A stretch of DNA of 64,000 bases from an uncultured Sphingomonadaceae bacterium. Its GTDB lineage: Bacteria > Pseudomonadota > Alphaproteobacteria > Sphingomonadales > Sphingomonadaceae. This document shows positions 11,427-19,866 of the stretch, piece after piece. Position 1 is the stretch's first letter. Every line of letters starts with the position of its first letter. Location of the stretch: assembly GCA_903871605.1 (NCBI GenBank), contig CAIQHF010000011.1, forward strand, positions 1 to 64,000, in the 5' to 3' direction. A program made the translations under genes and the position numbers. The notes under the pieces were generated by a model. It ran no database searches. It saw only the letters and a program-made list of their open reading frames with translations, and was not told where the DNA came from.

Positions 11427-12380
11427 TTAGCGTCGCGCCGCGGCGCGCCCCTCGATCGCCTCCCAGATCAGCGCGGGGGTGTCGGTGCCGTTGAAGGTGT
11501 CGATGGCGACGATTCCGGTGGGGGAGGTGACGTTGATCTCGGTCAGATAGCCCGCGATCACGTCGATCCCGACGAACACCAGCCCCCGCTTGGCGAGCTC
11601 TGGGCCTAGCGCGTCGCAAATCTCGATCTCGCGCGGGGTCAGCTCGGTCTGCGCGCCGGAACCGCCGACCGCGAGGTTGGAGCGGATCTCGCCCGCCTTG
11701 GGGAGCCGGTTGACCGCGCCGGCGGGCTTGCCATCGACGAGCACGATGCGCTTGTCGCCCTTCGCGACGTCGGGGATGAACGCCTGCACCATGAAGGGCT
11801 CGCGCCAGACCTCGCCGAACAGCTCGGTGAGCGCGGCGAGATTGGCGTCGCGGCGCGCGACATGGAACACCGCCGAGCCGGCATTGCCGTAGAGCGGCTT
11901 GACCACCACCTCGCCATGCGCGTCGTGAAACGCCCGCGTCTCGGCGAGGCTGCGCGTGATCAGCGTCGGCGGCATGAACCGGTCGTAATCGAGCACGAAC
12001 AGCTTTTCGGGCGCGTTGCGCACCGCGGCGGGATCGTTGACCACCAGCGTCTCGTGCTGGATGCGCTCGAGCAGGTGCGTCGCGGTTATGTAGGCGAGAT
12101 CGAAGGGCGGGTCCTGCCGCATCAGCACGACATCGATATCGGCGCCGAGATCGATCGTCTCGACCGCACCGAAGCTGAAGTGGCCACCTTCGACGCGCTG
12201 GACGGTGACCGGACGCGCGGGCGCATAGACACGGCCATCGCGATAGGTGAGATCGCCCGCGGCATAATGGTAGAGCCGATGCCCGCGCGCCTGCGCCGAC
12301 AGCATCAGTGCGAACGTCGAATCGCCCGCGATCTTGATCGTCTCCATGGGGTCCATCTGGACGGCGACCGTGAGACCCAT
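11427..12380 (-). CDS. gshB: Glutathione synthetase
   Basis: ATP-grasp ligase joining gamma-glutamylcysteine and glycine in the cytoplasm. 317 residues, with the family N-terminus MGLTVAVQMDP followed by GDSTFALMLSAQARGH. The ATP-grasp features are visible: VVKPLYGNAGSAVF in the middle and the FVGIDVIAGYLTEINVTSPTG metal-binding end (described here in part). It is a monocistronic-looking gene downstream of yraN on the same strand. The glutathione it makes would serve the glutathione peroxidase encoded at 51.5-52.1 kb. Confidence 0.96.
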   Translation of the reverse strand: MGLTVAVQMDPMETIKIAGDSTFALMLSAQARGHRLYHYAAGDLTYRDGRVYAPARPVTVQRVEGGHFSFGAVETIDLGADIDVVLMRQDPPFDLAYITATHLLERIQHETLVVNDPAAVRNAPEKLFVLDYDRFMPPTLITRSLAETRAFHDAHGEVVVKPLYGNAGSAVFHVARRDANLAALTELFGEVWREPFMVQAFIPDVAKGDKRIVLVDGKPAGAVNRLPKAGEIRSNLAVGGSGAQTELTPREIEICDALGPELAKRGLVFVGIDVIAGYLTEINVTSPTGIVAIDTFNGTDTPALIWEAIEGRAAARR

Positions 12381-12473
12381 GAGTTGCGCTCCCTGTGTGT
12401 GCGGAGGTGCAGATAGGAGCCCCGAGCGCGCGCGTCACCTACCTAACGGGGAGGGGGCAGTTCCATTGTCACG

Positions 12474-12824
12474 CTACCCCTGCCAGACATGCTCGAGATG
12501 CTGCGGCAGCCGCCCCGGCGCGATCAGCACCGCATCGATGCGGATGTCGTCGCCCGGCCCGGCATAGCGCGGCATCAGATATTCCGCGGCGGCGGCGACG
12601 CGCACCAGCCGCTGGCGATCGAGCGCGAGATCGAGCGCCGCCTGATCCTTGCGGCTCTTGACCTCGACGAACGCGACGAGCCCCGGCCTTCGCATCACGA
12701 TGTCGATTTCGCCCGCCGGCGTGCGCACGCGGCGATCGAGGATCTGCCAGCCCTTCAGGCGGAGGAAGTTGGCGGCGATTGTCTCGGCGAACCGGCCGCG
12801 CGCTTCCGCCGCCCGGCGGCTCAC
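12474..12824 (-). CDS. YraN/UPF0102 endonuclease-like protein
   Basis: 116-residue protein of the UPF0102 family, with a restriction-endonuclease-like fold. The motif order is EIDIVMRRPGLVAFVEVKSR, which carries the E...D...ExK pattern of that nuclease fold. The start is the GTG at 12824, overlapping the rsmI stop as GTGA, a common arrangement because yraN usually follows rsmI. The biological function of the family is not settled. Confidence 0.9.
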   Translation of the reverse strand: MSRRAAEARGRFAETIAANFLRLKGWQILDRRVRTPAGEIDIVMRRPGLVAFVEVKSRKDQAALDLALDRQRLVRVAAAAEYLMPRYAGPGDDIRIDAVLIAPGRLPQHLEHVWQG

Positions 12825-13669
12825 GCCTTGAGCTCCAGCGCGCGCGCGTAGAGATGGTGGCGATCGAGCCCGGTCGAAGCGGCGACCTCCTTGGCGGCCT
12901 TGGCGACGGGGAGCCTGGCGAGCGCCGCGCGCAGCAGCGCGTCGAGATCGTCGACCTGCGGCCTGGGCGCCGCGCCGGGCGGACCAACGACGACGACGAT
13001 CTCGCCCTTGGGCGCATCCTCCGCATAGCGCGCGGCGAGTTCGGCGAGCGTGCCGGTGACGCATTCCTCGAAGCGCTTGCTGATCTCGCGCGCGACGGCG
13101 CCCTCGCGCGCCGCGCCGAGCCCGGCGGCCAGCGCCGCCAGCGCCGCGCCGAGCCGTGGCCCGCTCTCGTAGAAGACGAGGCTCGCGCGGATCGCGGCGA
13201 TCTCGGCGATCGACTCGAGGCGCGCCTTTTCCTTGCTCGGCAGGAAGCCGACGAAGAAGAAGCGGTCGGTCGGCAGGCCGGCGAGCGTCAAGGCCGCCAC
13301 CGCCGCGCACGGGCCGGGCAGCGTCACGATGTTCGCGCCCGCCGCGCGCGCGTCACGCACCAGCTTGAAGCCGGGATCCGAGATCATCGGCGTCCCCGCG
13401 TCGGATACCAGCGCGATCGCCTCGCCCGCCAGTCGTGCGACCAGCCCCGGGCGCACGCGATCGGCATTGTGATCGTGATAGGGGATCATCGGTCGCTCGG
13501 CGCCGATATGGCGGAGCAGCTTGGCGGTGACGCGCGTATCCTCGGCGGCGATCAGATCGGCGCGCGACAGGATGTCGGCGGCACGCGGGCTGAGGTCGCC
13601 GAGATTGCCGATCGGGGTCGCGACGATGTAGAGGCCTGGGGCAAGTGGTTCGTGCATAGGGGATGTCAT
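12821..13669 (-). CDS. rsmI: 16S rRNA (cytidine-1402 2'-O)-methyltransferase
   Basis: SAM-dependent methyltransferase that modifies C1402 in the ribosomal P site. 282 residues with the family's hallmark N-terminal YIVATPIGNLGDLSPRA, then EDTRVTAKLL and VSDAGTPMISDPG, and the tetrapyrrole-methylase-like GPPG motif near VVVVGPPGAAP. Its ATG at 13669 meets the ATG of the divergent lipoprotein gene almost base to base, so at least one of the two probably starts further in. Confidence 0.96.
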   Translation of the reverse strand: MTSPMHEPLAPGLYIVATPIGNLGDLSPRAADILSRADLIAAEDTRVTAKLLRHIGAERPMIPYHDHNADRVRPGLVARLAGEAIALVSDAGTPMISDPGFKLVRDARAAGANIVTLPGPCAAVAALTLAGLPTDRFFFVGFLPSKEKARLESIAEIAAIRASLVFYESGPRLGAALAALAAGLGAAREGAVAREISKRFEECVTGTLAELAARYAEDAPKGEIVVVVGPPGAAPRPQVDDLDALLRAALARLPVAKAAKEVAASTGLDRHHLYARALELKA

Positions 13670-14861
13670 GGCAGAGGGCTTACACGCATCGCAACCGGCG
13701 ATGCGGCCGCGGGGTATGCGGCTGGGTGGTCTGGCGGTCGCGCTGCTGCTTGCCGGCTGCGGCGGTATCGTGCCGCGCGGACCGGGGGCTGGCCCCGTCG
13801 CGCCGCCGCCCCAGCGTCATCCCACGACCCAGCCCGGGCGCCTTCCCAGCGAGGCGCGCGATCGCGTCGCCGTGCTCGTGCCGCTGACCGGCCCCGAGGC
13901 GGGAATCGGCCAGTCGATCGCCAACGCGGCGAACATGGCGCTGATCGACTCAGGCGGGACCGCGCTACGCATCACGCTCTACGATACCGCGCCGGGCGCA
14001 GCGGCAGCGGCGCAGCGGGCGATCTCGGAGGGCAATGACCTGATCCTCGGCCCGCTGCTGTCGTCCGACGTGCGCGCGGTCGCGCCGATCGCCGAGGCGG
14101 CGCATGTGCCCGTGCTGTCCTTCTCGAACGACACCGACATTGCCGGGCGCGGCGTCTATCTGCTCGGCTTCACGCCGACCGCGTCGATCGACCGCGTCGT
14201 CGATTATGCGCATGATCGCGGGCTGACACGGATCGCGGCGCTTGTCCCCAACGGGCTCTATGGCCGCCGCGCCTCCAATGCCGTCATCAAGGCGGCCGAA
14301 GACGCGCAGGCGACCGTCGTCTCGATGCAAGGCTATGACCGCAGCCCCGCCAGCCTGTCGGCGGCGATCCGCAAGCTCGGCGATCCCAAAGGCTATGACG
14401 CGCTGCTGATCGCGGACAGCGGGCGGATCGCGCTCGTCGCGGCGCCGCTGGTTCGCAAGGCGGGATCGAGCGCGCGGCTGCTCGGCACCGAATTGTGGAA
14501 TACCGAGCCGACGCTGGCGGCGTCCAAGCCGATGGGCGGGGCGTGGTTCGCGGCGGTATCGGACGGTCTGTATGGCCAGTTCGCCGCCAAATATCGCGCG
14601 CGGTTCGGCAAGGCGCCGTTCCGGCTCGCCAGCCTCGGCTATGATTCGGTGCTGCTCGCGGTGCGGATCGCGGCGGACTGGCGCCCGAACACGCCGTTCC
14701 CCGAGGGACGGCTGGTCGACAAGGGCGGCTTCTCGGGGGTCGACGGCGCATTCCGCTTCAGTCGCGACGGGATCGCCGAGCGCCGGCTCGAGGTGAAGCA
14801 GATCGGCGCGGGCGGGGTGACGGTGGTGTCGCCCGCCGCGCAAGGGTTCGGAGACCAATAG
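13668..14861 (+). CDS. LppC-like lipoprotein, penicillin-binding protein activator family
   Basis: Outer-membrane or periplasmic lipoprotein with a type I periplasmic-binding-protein fold. Relatives (LpoA/YraM) activate peptidoglycan synthases. The lipobox LLAGC lies near residue 25, then a Pro-rich linker, and then the binding-protein core starting VAVLVPLTGPEAGIGQSI. The frame opens at 13668, but this overlaps the divergent rsmI start by 2 nt. An ATG at 13701 or 13716 would still leave a good signal peptide and would free room for a promoter, so the true start is probably one of those. The yraN-rsmI-lppC neighbourhood is widespread. Confidence 0.88.
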   Translation: MAEGLHASQPAMRPRGMRLGGLAVALLLAGCGGIVPRGPGAGPVAPPPQRHPTTQPGRLPSEARDRVAVLVPLTGPEAGIGQSIANAANMALIDSGGTALRITLYDTAPGAAAAAQRAISEGNDLILGPLLSSDVRAVAPIAEAAHVPVLSFSNDTDIAGRGVYLLGFTPTASIDRVVDYAHDRGLTRIAALVPNGLYGRRASNAVIKAAEDAQATVVSMQGYDRSPASLSAAIRKLGDPKGYDALLIADSGRIALVAAPLVRKAGSSARLLGTELWNTEPTLAASKPMGGAWFAAVSDGLYGQFAAKYRARFGKAPFRLASLGYDSVLLAVRIAADWRPNTPFPEGRLVDKGGFSGVDGAFRFSRDGIAERRLEVKQIGAGGVTVVSPAAQGFGDQ

Positions 14862-14877
14862 CGAGAGGAGAGGTGCG

Positions 14878-15237
14878 GTGAGCTACGTCCAGGGTTTCGT
14901 GATTCCGGTGCCGGTGGCCAACAGGGACGCGTATCGCGACATGGCCGCCAAGACCGCGCCGATCTTCCGCGAATATGGCGCCGAGCGCGTCGTCGAATGC
15001 TGGGGCGACGCGCTGCCCGACGGACACACCACCGATTTTCGCAAGGCGGTGAAGGCGGAAGAGGGCGAGAATGTCGTCTTCTCGTGGATCGTCTGGCCGG
15101 ACAAGGCGACCGCGGATGCGGCACACGAGAAGATCTGGTCCGATCCGCGCATGACCAAGCCGGACGGGCCGATCCCGTTCGACGGCAAGCGGATGATCTT
15201 CGGCGGGTTCGTGCCGATCTTCGATACGGACTACTAA
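14878..15237 (+). CDS. DUF1428 family protein
   Basis: 119-residue single-domain protein of the DUF1428 (YbaA-like, dimeric alpha-beta barrel) family. It starts at a GTG at 14878 with MSYVQGFVIPVP and contains the family segments ERVVECWGDALPDG and KRMIFGGFVPI. No catalytic role is known. It lies 16 nt after the LppC-like gene and may be read through from it. Confidence 0.9.
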   Translation: MSYVQGFVIPVPVANRDAYRDMAAKTAPIFREYGAERVVECWGDALPDGHTTDFRKAVKAEEGENVVFSWIVWPDKATADAAHEKIWSDPRMTKPDGPIPFDGKRMIFGGFVPIFDTDY

Positions 15238-15244
15238 AATCCAT

Positions 15245-15330
15245 CCGTTCGTACTGAGCGAAGTCGAAGTACGTGTTGCGGGCGGCGGCGTTTGGAGCCC
15301 GTCCTTCGACTGCGCTCAGGACGAACGGGG
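15245..15330. repeat. Dispersed palindromic repeat, family B
   Basis: Inverted pair in which CGTTCGTACTGAGCGAAGTC at the left faces GTCCTTCGACTGCGCTCAGG at the right. It lies between the convergent DUF1428 and hemW genes. Further copies are at 30786 and 45945. Confidence 0.75.
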
Positions 15331-15335
15331 GTAGG

Positions 15336-16526
15336 CTAGCGCACGATCTCGCCCAATATCCCGTCGAGCACCAGCATGCCGGGCTCGCGGACGGTGAGCC
15401 GGTCGCGCTCGCGGACGATCAGCCCGTGGCCGGTGAGCTCATCGATCGCGCGCGCGTCGACCATCTCGTCGATCGGCAGCCCGAGCCGTCCCGATAGCGC
15501 GGCGAGATCGACGCCTTCGCCCAGCCGCAGCCCCATCAGCAGCGCCTCCATCGCGCGCGTCGCCGGATCGAGCGGCGTCTCGCTCTCGAGCCCGTGGCCG
15601 TTGCGCGCCACCGCGGCGAGCCAGTTCTCGGGCTTCTTGCGTCGCACCGTCGCGAGACCGCCGCGCCGGCCATGCGCACCTGGGCCGACGCCGAGATAGT
15701 CGCGGTAGCGCCAATAGGCGAGGTTGTGGCGGCTCTCGGCGCCCGGCCGCGCGTGGTTGGAGATTTCGTAGGCCGGTATCCCCGCGGCGGCCGTCACCGC
15801 ACGGGTCAGTTCGAACAGATTCGCGGCAGTGTCGATATCGAGCGTCGGCAGCCGGCCCTTGCCGGCGAGCGCGGCGAAGTGCGTGCCGGGCTCGATCGTC
15901 AGCTGGTAGAGCGAGAGATGCTCGGTGCCGAAGCGAAGCGCTCGATCGAGCTCGGCGCGCCAGGACGTCTCGGTCTGATCGGGGCGCGCATAGATCAGGT
16001 CGAGGCTGACGCGTGCGAACGCGGCCTGCGCGATATCGAGCGCGGCGAGGCTTTCGGCGACGTCGTGCGCGCGACCGAGGAAGCGCAGCGCAGCGTCGTC
16101 GAGCGCCTGCAGTCCGAGCGAGACGCGGTTGATGCCGGCCTTCGCCAACGCCCCGAACTTGGCGGCCTCGACCGAGGAGGGGTTGGCCTCGAGCGTGATC
16201 TCGATGTCCGACGCGAAACCCCAATGGCGCTCGGCCGCCCCCAGCACCGCAGCCACGGTCGCGGGCGCCATCAGCGAGGGCGTGCCGCCGCCGAAGAAGA
16301 TCGAGCCGAGCGGCCGGCCGGGCGTCAGCTCGGCTTCGTGCGCGAGGTCGGCGAGCAGCGCGTCTCGCCACGCGGTCTCGTCGATCTCGGCACGGACGTG
16401 GCTGTTGAAGTCGCAATAGGGGCATTTGGAGACGCAGAACGGCCAGTGGACGTAGAGCGCCAGGGGTTCTTCCTCTCCCGATTGAGGAGAAGGGTCGCGG
16501 CACAGGTCGAGGTCGGAGGCCCTCAC
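15336..16526 (-). CDS. hemW: Heme chaperone HemW (radical SAM)
   Basis: Radical-SAM protein related to HemN; HemW binds and delivers heme. The iron-sulfur motif CVSKCPYC follows YVHWPF, and GGGTPSL and the downstream GLQALDD and YEISNHA segments fit the family. The start is unclear. Homologous sequence begins at PLALYVHW, but no ATG precedes it. In-frame options are a GTG at 16526 (used here), an ATG at 16601 inside rdgB, or a non-standard CTG at 16463, which has AGGA at good spacing. The upstream codons lie in a dispersed repeat. rdgB ends 40 nt upstream. Confidence 0.9.
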   Translation of the reverse strand: MRASDLDLCRDPSPQSGEEEPLALYVHWPFCVSKCPYCDFNSHVRAEIDETAWRDALLADLAHEAELTPGRPLGSIFFGGGTPSLMAPATVAAVLGAAERHWGFASDIEITLEANPSSVEAAKFGALAKAGINRVSLGLQALDDAALRFLGRAHDVAESLAALDIAQAAFARVSLDLIYARPDQTETSWRAELDRALRFGTEHLSLYQLTIEPGTHFAALAGKGRLPTLDIDTAANLFELTRAVTAAAGIPAYEISNHARPGAESRHNLAYWRYRDYLGVGPGAHGRRGGLATVRRKKPENWLAAVARNGHGLESETPLDPATRAMEALLMGLRLGEGVDLAALSGRLGLPIDEMVDARAIDELTGHGLIVRERDRLTVREPGMLVLDGILGEIVR

Positions 16527-16552
16527 CCAACCCTCTCCCGGAGGGAGAGGGC
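16471..16552. repeat. Dispersed repeat, family C, overlapping the hemW 5' end
   Basis: CTCTCCCGATTGAGGAGAAGGG at the left (first 20 bases of it conserved in style) and CCCTCACCCAACCCTCTCCC with GGAGGGAGAGGG at the right. It is related to the copies at 20989-21144 between dnaJ and dnaK. Here it fills the space where the hemW start codon should be. Confidence 0.7.
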
Positions 16553-16566
16553 TTTCGCATCGCGCA

Positions 16567-17166
16567 TCAGAACACCGCCGCCACCAGCTTGCGGAACGCA
16601 TCCGCGCGGTGGCTCATCGCGTGCTTCTTGTCCGGGTCCATCTCGCCGAAGCTGAGCGCGTGATGCCAGGGCACGAACATCGCGTCGTAGCCGAAGCCGT
16701 TCGTCCCGCGCGGCGGCCAGCAGAGGTGCCCGTCGACCCGGCCTTCGACCGTCACGATCTCCCCGTCGGGCCAGCACAGCGACAGCGCGCAGACGAAATG
16801 CGCGTCGCGCCCCGCGTCGGGGCCGACCGCGGCGAGATTGTCGTTGACCAGCTCCATCGCCAGCCCGAAGTCCCGCGTCGGCCCCGCCCAGCGCGCCGAG
16901 AAGATTCCCGGATCGCCGTCGAGCGCATCGACGCACAGGCCGCTATCGTCGGCGAGCGCAGGCAGGCCGGTGAGGTCCGCCGAAAAGCGCGCCTTGAGCT
17001 CGGCATTGGCGGCGAAGCTGGTGCCCGTCTCGTCGGGCTCGGGAACATCGAGCGACGCCGCCGATACCGGCTCGATCCCATAGGGGCCGAGCAGCGCGGC
17101 GATCTCGACGAGCTTGCCCTTGTTGTGGCTGGCGATCACCAGCCTGCCCGGCGCCAGCTTGCGCAT
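16567..17166 (-). CDS. rdgB: XTP/dITP diphosphatase (RdgB/HAM1 type)
   Basis: House-cleaning pyrophosphatase removing non-canonical purine triphosphates (ITP, dITP, XTP). 199 residues, with the substrate-loop motif [13 protein letters not shown] at the N-terminus, the catalytic [13 protein letters not shown], and the [10 protein letters not shown] and SHRADAF segments towards the end. Its ATG overlaps the rph stop codon as ATGA, so the two are translated from one message. Confidence 0.97.
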   Translation of the reverse strand: MRKLAPGRLVIASHNKGKLVEIAALLGPYGIEPVSAASLDVPEPDETGTSFAANAELKARFSADLTGLPALADDSGLCVDALDGDPGIFSARWAGPTRDFGLAMELVNDNLAAVGPDAGRDAHFVCALSLCWPDGEIVTVEGRVDGHLCWPPRGTNGFGYDAMFVPWHHALSFGEMDPDKKHAMSHRADAFRKLVAAVF

Positions 17167-17882
17167 CAGCGCCCCGTCGCCTTGAGCTGCGCGGCGAAGA
17201 TCTCGGTGCAGCCGATGCGGGCGAGGCGGAGCAGATCGAGCAGCGCCGCCTCGTCATAGGTCGCGCCCTCTGCGGTGGCCTGGACCTCGGCGATGTTGCC
17301 GGTCGAGAGCAGCACGAAATTGCCGTCGGCATGCGCGTTCGAATCCTCGACATAGTCGAGGTCGAGCACCGGCGTTCCCTCGTAGATGCCGCATGAGATG
17401 CCGGCGACCTGGCTCGTGATCGGGTCGACCGCGAGCTTGCCCTCGGCGAGGAGCTTGTCGATCGCGATGCGCAGCGCCACCCACGCGCCCGAGATCGAGG
17501 CGGTGCGCGTGCCCCCGTCGGCCTGGATGACGTCGCAGTCGAGCGTGATCTGGCGCTCGCCGAGCAGGCTCATGTCCATGACCGCGCGCAGCGAGCGGCC
17601 GATCAGCCGCTGGATTTCCTGCGTGCGGCCGGACTGCTTGCCCTTGGCGGCCTCGCGATTGCCGCGGGTGTGCGTGGCGCGCGGCAGCATGCCATATTCG
17701 GCGGTGACCCAGCCCTGGCCCTTGCCGCGCAGGAACGGCGGCACGCGCTCCTCGACCGAGGCGGTGACCAGCACCTTGGTGTCGCCGAAGCTGATGAAGC
17801 AGCTGCCCTCGGCGTGGCGGGTGGCATTGGGTTCGATGAGGATCGGGCGCATCTGGTCGGGTGCGCGGCCTGAGGGACGCAT
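17166..17882 (-). CDS. rph: Ribonuclease PH
   Basis: Phosphate-dependent 3'-5' exoribonuclease that trims tRNA 3' ends. The ATG at 17882 ([14 protein letters not shown]) gives 238 residues, exactly the family size. Motifs [31 protein letters not shown] and [17 protein letters not shown] (described in part) are present. It is divergent from hrcA across a palindromic repeat pair; the rph/hrcA divergence is common in alphaproteobacteria. Confidence 0.97.
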   Translation of the reverse strand: MRPSGRAPDQMRPILIEPNATRHAEGSCFISFGDTKVLVTASVEERVPPFLRGKGQGWVTAEYGMLPRATHTRGNREAAKGKQSGRTQEIQRLIGRSLRAVMDMSLLGERQITLDCDVIQADGGTRTASISGAWVALRIAIDKLLAEGKLAVDPITSQVAGISCGIYEGTPVLDLDYVEDSNAHADGNFVLLSTGNIAEVQATAEGATYDEAALLDLLRLARIGCTEIFAAQLKATGR

Positions 17883-17970
17883 GAAAGCTCCTGTGATGAG
17901 ATGCGCGAGCCTGTAGCGGGGGATCGGCGCAAGCGCCACCTTCTCCACTACCGACAGCCTTTATCCATCC

Positions 17971-18065
17971 CGTCATCCCGGCGAAAGCCGGGACCCATGG
18001 ACGGCGGTATGTTCTCTCCATCGGCTGTGCCGTATCCATGGATCCCGGCTTTCGCCGGGACGACG
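17971..18065. repeat. Dispersed palindromic repeat, family A
   Basis: CATCCCGGCGAAAGCCGGGA followed by CCCATGG, and its inverted partner near 18037-18064 (CCATGGATCCCGGCTTTCGC). It sits in the divergent rph/hrcA promoter region. Confidence 0.85.
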
Positions 18066-18127
18066 TAGAGGGGCGTCACGCATCCGTCATTGAGCCAAGC
18101 GACGGTAGCCCCTACATCTCGCTCGTC

Positions 18128-19171
18128 ATGCCAGCCGCTCCCGTCCTCGAAATGTCCGATCGCGCGCGCAGCGTGTTCCGCGTGGTGGTGGAGAGCTATC
18201 TGCGCTCGGGCACGCCGATTGGCTCGCGGACGATCTCGCAGCTTTCCGGGCTCAACCTGTCGCCCGCCTCGATCCGCAACGTGATGCAGGATCTCGAGGA
18301 GGCAGGTCTGCTCGCCGCGCCGCATATCTCGGCGGGCCGGATGCCGACCGAGACCGGCCTGCGCCTGTTCGTCGACGGCATGATGCAGACCGACGAACCC
18401 TCCGACGCCGAACGCGCCGCGATCGAGCGCGGGGTCGGGCAGGGCGGCCCGATCGAGGAGGCGCTCGCCGCCGCATCGGCGGTGCTGTCGGGGCTGTCGG
18501 CGTGCGCGGGCCTCGTGCTGGTACCGAAGCAAGAGCCGATCCTGCGCCAGTTCGGCTTCGTGCCGCTTACCCACGACCAGGCGCTTGCCGTGCTGGTCGG
18601 CGCCGATGGCAGCGTCGAGAACCGCGTTGTCGCGCTTCCGCCGGGCACCGCGCCATCCGCCTTGATCGAGGCGGCCAATTACATCAGCGCCGAACTCGCC
18701 GGGCTGACGCTGAGCGAGGCGCAAGCGCGACTCGGCGCCGAGATCGGGCTCGGCCGCGCGCAGCTCGACCGAGTCAGCCGCGATCTGGTCGAGCGCGGCC
18801 TGGCGATCTGGTCGATCGACGGCGCCGCCCGGCCGGTGCTGATCGTGCGCGGCCAGGCCAATCTGATCGATCCCGCTGCCGCCGAGGATCTCGAGCGCGT
18901 CCGCCAGCTGCTCGACGAGCTCGAGGGCAAGGAGGAGATCGCCCGCCTGCTCGATGGCGCGCGCAACGGCTCGGCGACGAAGATCTTCATCGGATCGGAG
19001 AACAAGCTGTTTTCATTGTCGGGATCGTCGATTATCGCGGCGCCCTATCGTGCGCGCGAGGGGCGCGTCGTGGGTGTGGTCGGCGTGATCGGTCCCACGA
19101 GGTTGAATTATGCGCGCGTCGTACCGATGGTGGATTTCACCGCACACGCACTTTCCAGGTTGATGGCATGA
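18128..19171 (+). CDS. hrcA: Heat-inducible transcription repressor HrcA
   Basis: Repressor of chaperone operons that binds CIRCE operators and needs GroEL for activity. The start at the ATG at 18128 (MPAAPVLEMSDRARSVFRVV) aligns with the typical N-terminus. A winged-helix segment (GSRTISQLSGLNLSPASIRN) is followed by the HrcA core, with LFVDGMM and the C-terminal YRAREGRVVGVVGVIGPTRL (in part). 347 residues. It overlaps grpE as ATGA. I see no CIRCE element in this window, so its targets (probably groESL) lie elsewhere. Confidence 0.96.
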   Translation: MPAAPVLEMSDRARSVFRVVVESYLRSGTPIGSRTISQLSGLNLSPASIRNVMQDLEEAGLLAAPHISAGRMPTETGLRLFVDGMMQTDEPSDAERAAIERGVGQGGPIEEALAAASAVLSGLSACAGLVLVPKQEPILRQFGFVPLTHDQALAVLVGADGSVENRVVALPPGTAPSALIEAANYISAELAGLTLSEAQARLGAEIGLGRAQLDRVSRDLVERGLAIWSIDGAARPVLIVRGQANLIDPAAAEDLERVRQLLDELEGKEEIARLLDGARNGSATKIFIGSENKLFSLSGSSIIAAPYRAREGRVVGVVGVIGPTRLNYARVVPMVDFTAHALSRLMA

Positions 19172-19731
19172 CTGACGATACCAAGAGCAACGACACCGAA
19201 ACGCTTCGCGCCGAGACGGCGCAGGCCGCGCCCGAGCTCGCCGAGCATGACGCGCTCAAGGCGCAGCTCGAGGAGGCGAAGAACCAGGTCCTCTACACCC
19301 AGGCGGAGATGCAGAATCTGCGTCGCCGCACCGAGAAGGAGATCGCCGACGCGCGGACCTATGCGACCACGGGCTTTGCGCGCGACATGCTCTCGATCGC
19401 GGACAACCTCGCGCGCGCGCTCGCCGCGATCCCGGCCGATCTGCGCGAGCAGGACGTGATGAAGCCGCTCGTCACCGGGATCGAGATGACGGGCAAGGAG
19501 CTCGAGACGGTGTTCCAGCGCAACGGCATCGTCCGCGTCGAATCGATCGGCCAGCCGCTTGATCCCAACAAGCACCAGGCGATCATGGAGATGGAATCGG
19601 CGGATCAGGCGCCGGGCACCGTCGTCCACGAGATGCAGTCGGGCTGGATGATCAAGGACCGCTTGTTGCGTCCGGCGATGGTGGGCGTGGCGAAGGCGGC
19701 GGAGGGCGCCGGAATGGACGCGACGGCCTGA
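19168..19731 (+). CDS. grpE: Nucleotide exchange factor GrpE
   Basis: Releases ADP from DnaK in the Hsp70 cycle. 187 residues from the ATG at 19168. An acidic N-terminal tail precedes the long coiled helix (AQLEEAKNQVLYTQAEMQNL) and RRRTEKEIADAR. The C-terminal beta domain contains FQRNGIVRVESIGQPLDPNK and VVHEMQSGW. It is coupled to hrcA by a 4-nt overlap. dnaJ and dnaK lie convergently just downstream, so the whole DnaK machine is encoded within 5 kb. Confidence 0.97.
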   Translation: MTDDTKSNDTETLRAETAQAAPELAEHDALKAQLEEAKNQVLYTQAEMQNLRRRTEKEIADARTYATTGFARDMLSIADNLARALAAIPADLREQDVMKPLVTGIEMTGKELETVFQRNGIVRVESIGQPLDPNKHQAIMEMESADQAPGTVVHEMQSGWMIKDRLLRPAMVGVAKAAEGAGMDATA

Positions 19732-19742
19732 TGGTGGTCATG

Positions 19743-19851
19743 TCGTCCCGGCGAAAGCCGGGACCCATGGACGCGGTATGATGCAGGCGGGCTCCACGCT
19801 CGAATAGGGAACGCGATGCCGTCGATGGGTCCCGGCTTTCGCCGGGACGAC
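19743..19851. repeat. Dispersed palindromic repeat, family A
   Basis: TCGTCCCGGCGAAAGCCGGG with CCCATGG at the left and its inverted copy (CCCGGCTTTCGCCGGGACGA) at the right, between the convergent grpE and dnaJ genes. A stem-loop here could end both transcripts. Confidence 0.85.
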
Positions 19852-19866
19852 TTGGCAGCGCTCTTC

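Noticed and set aside
18100-18127. ATTG-N18-CCTACAT as a sigma-32 promoter for hrcA
   Set aside because: The first base of the -35 differs, and the -10 would lie only about 9 nt before the hrcA ATG, too close for a normal leader.
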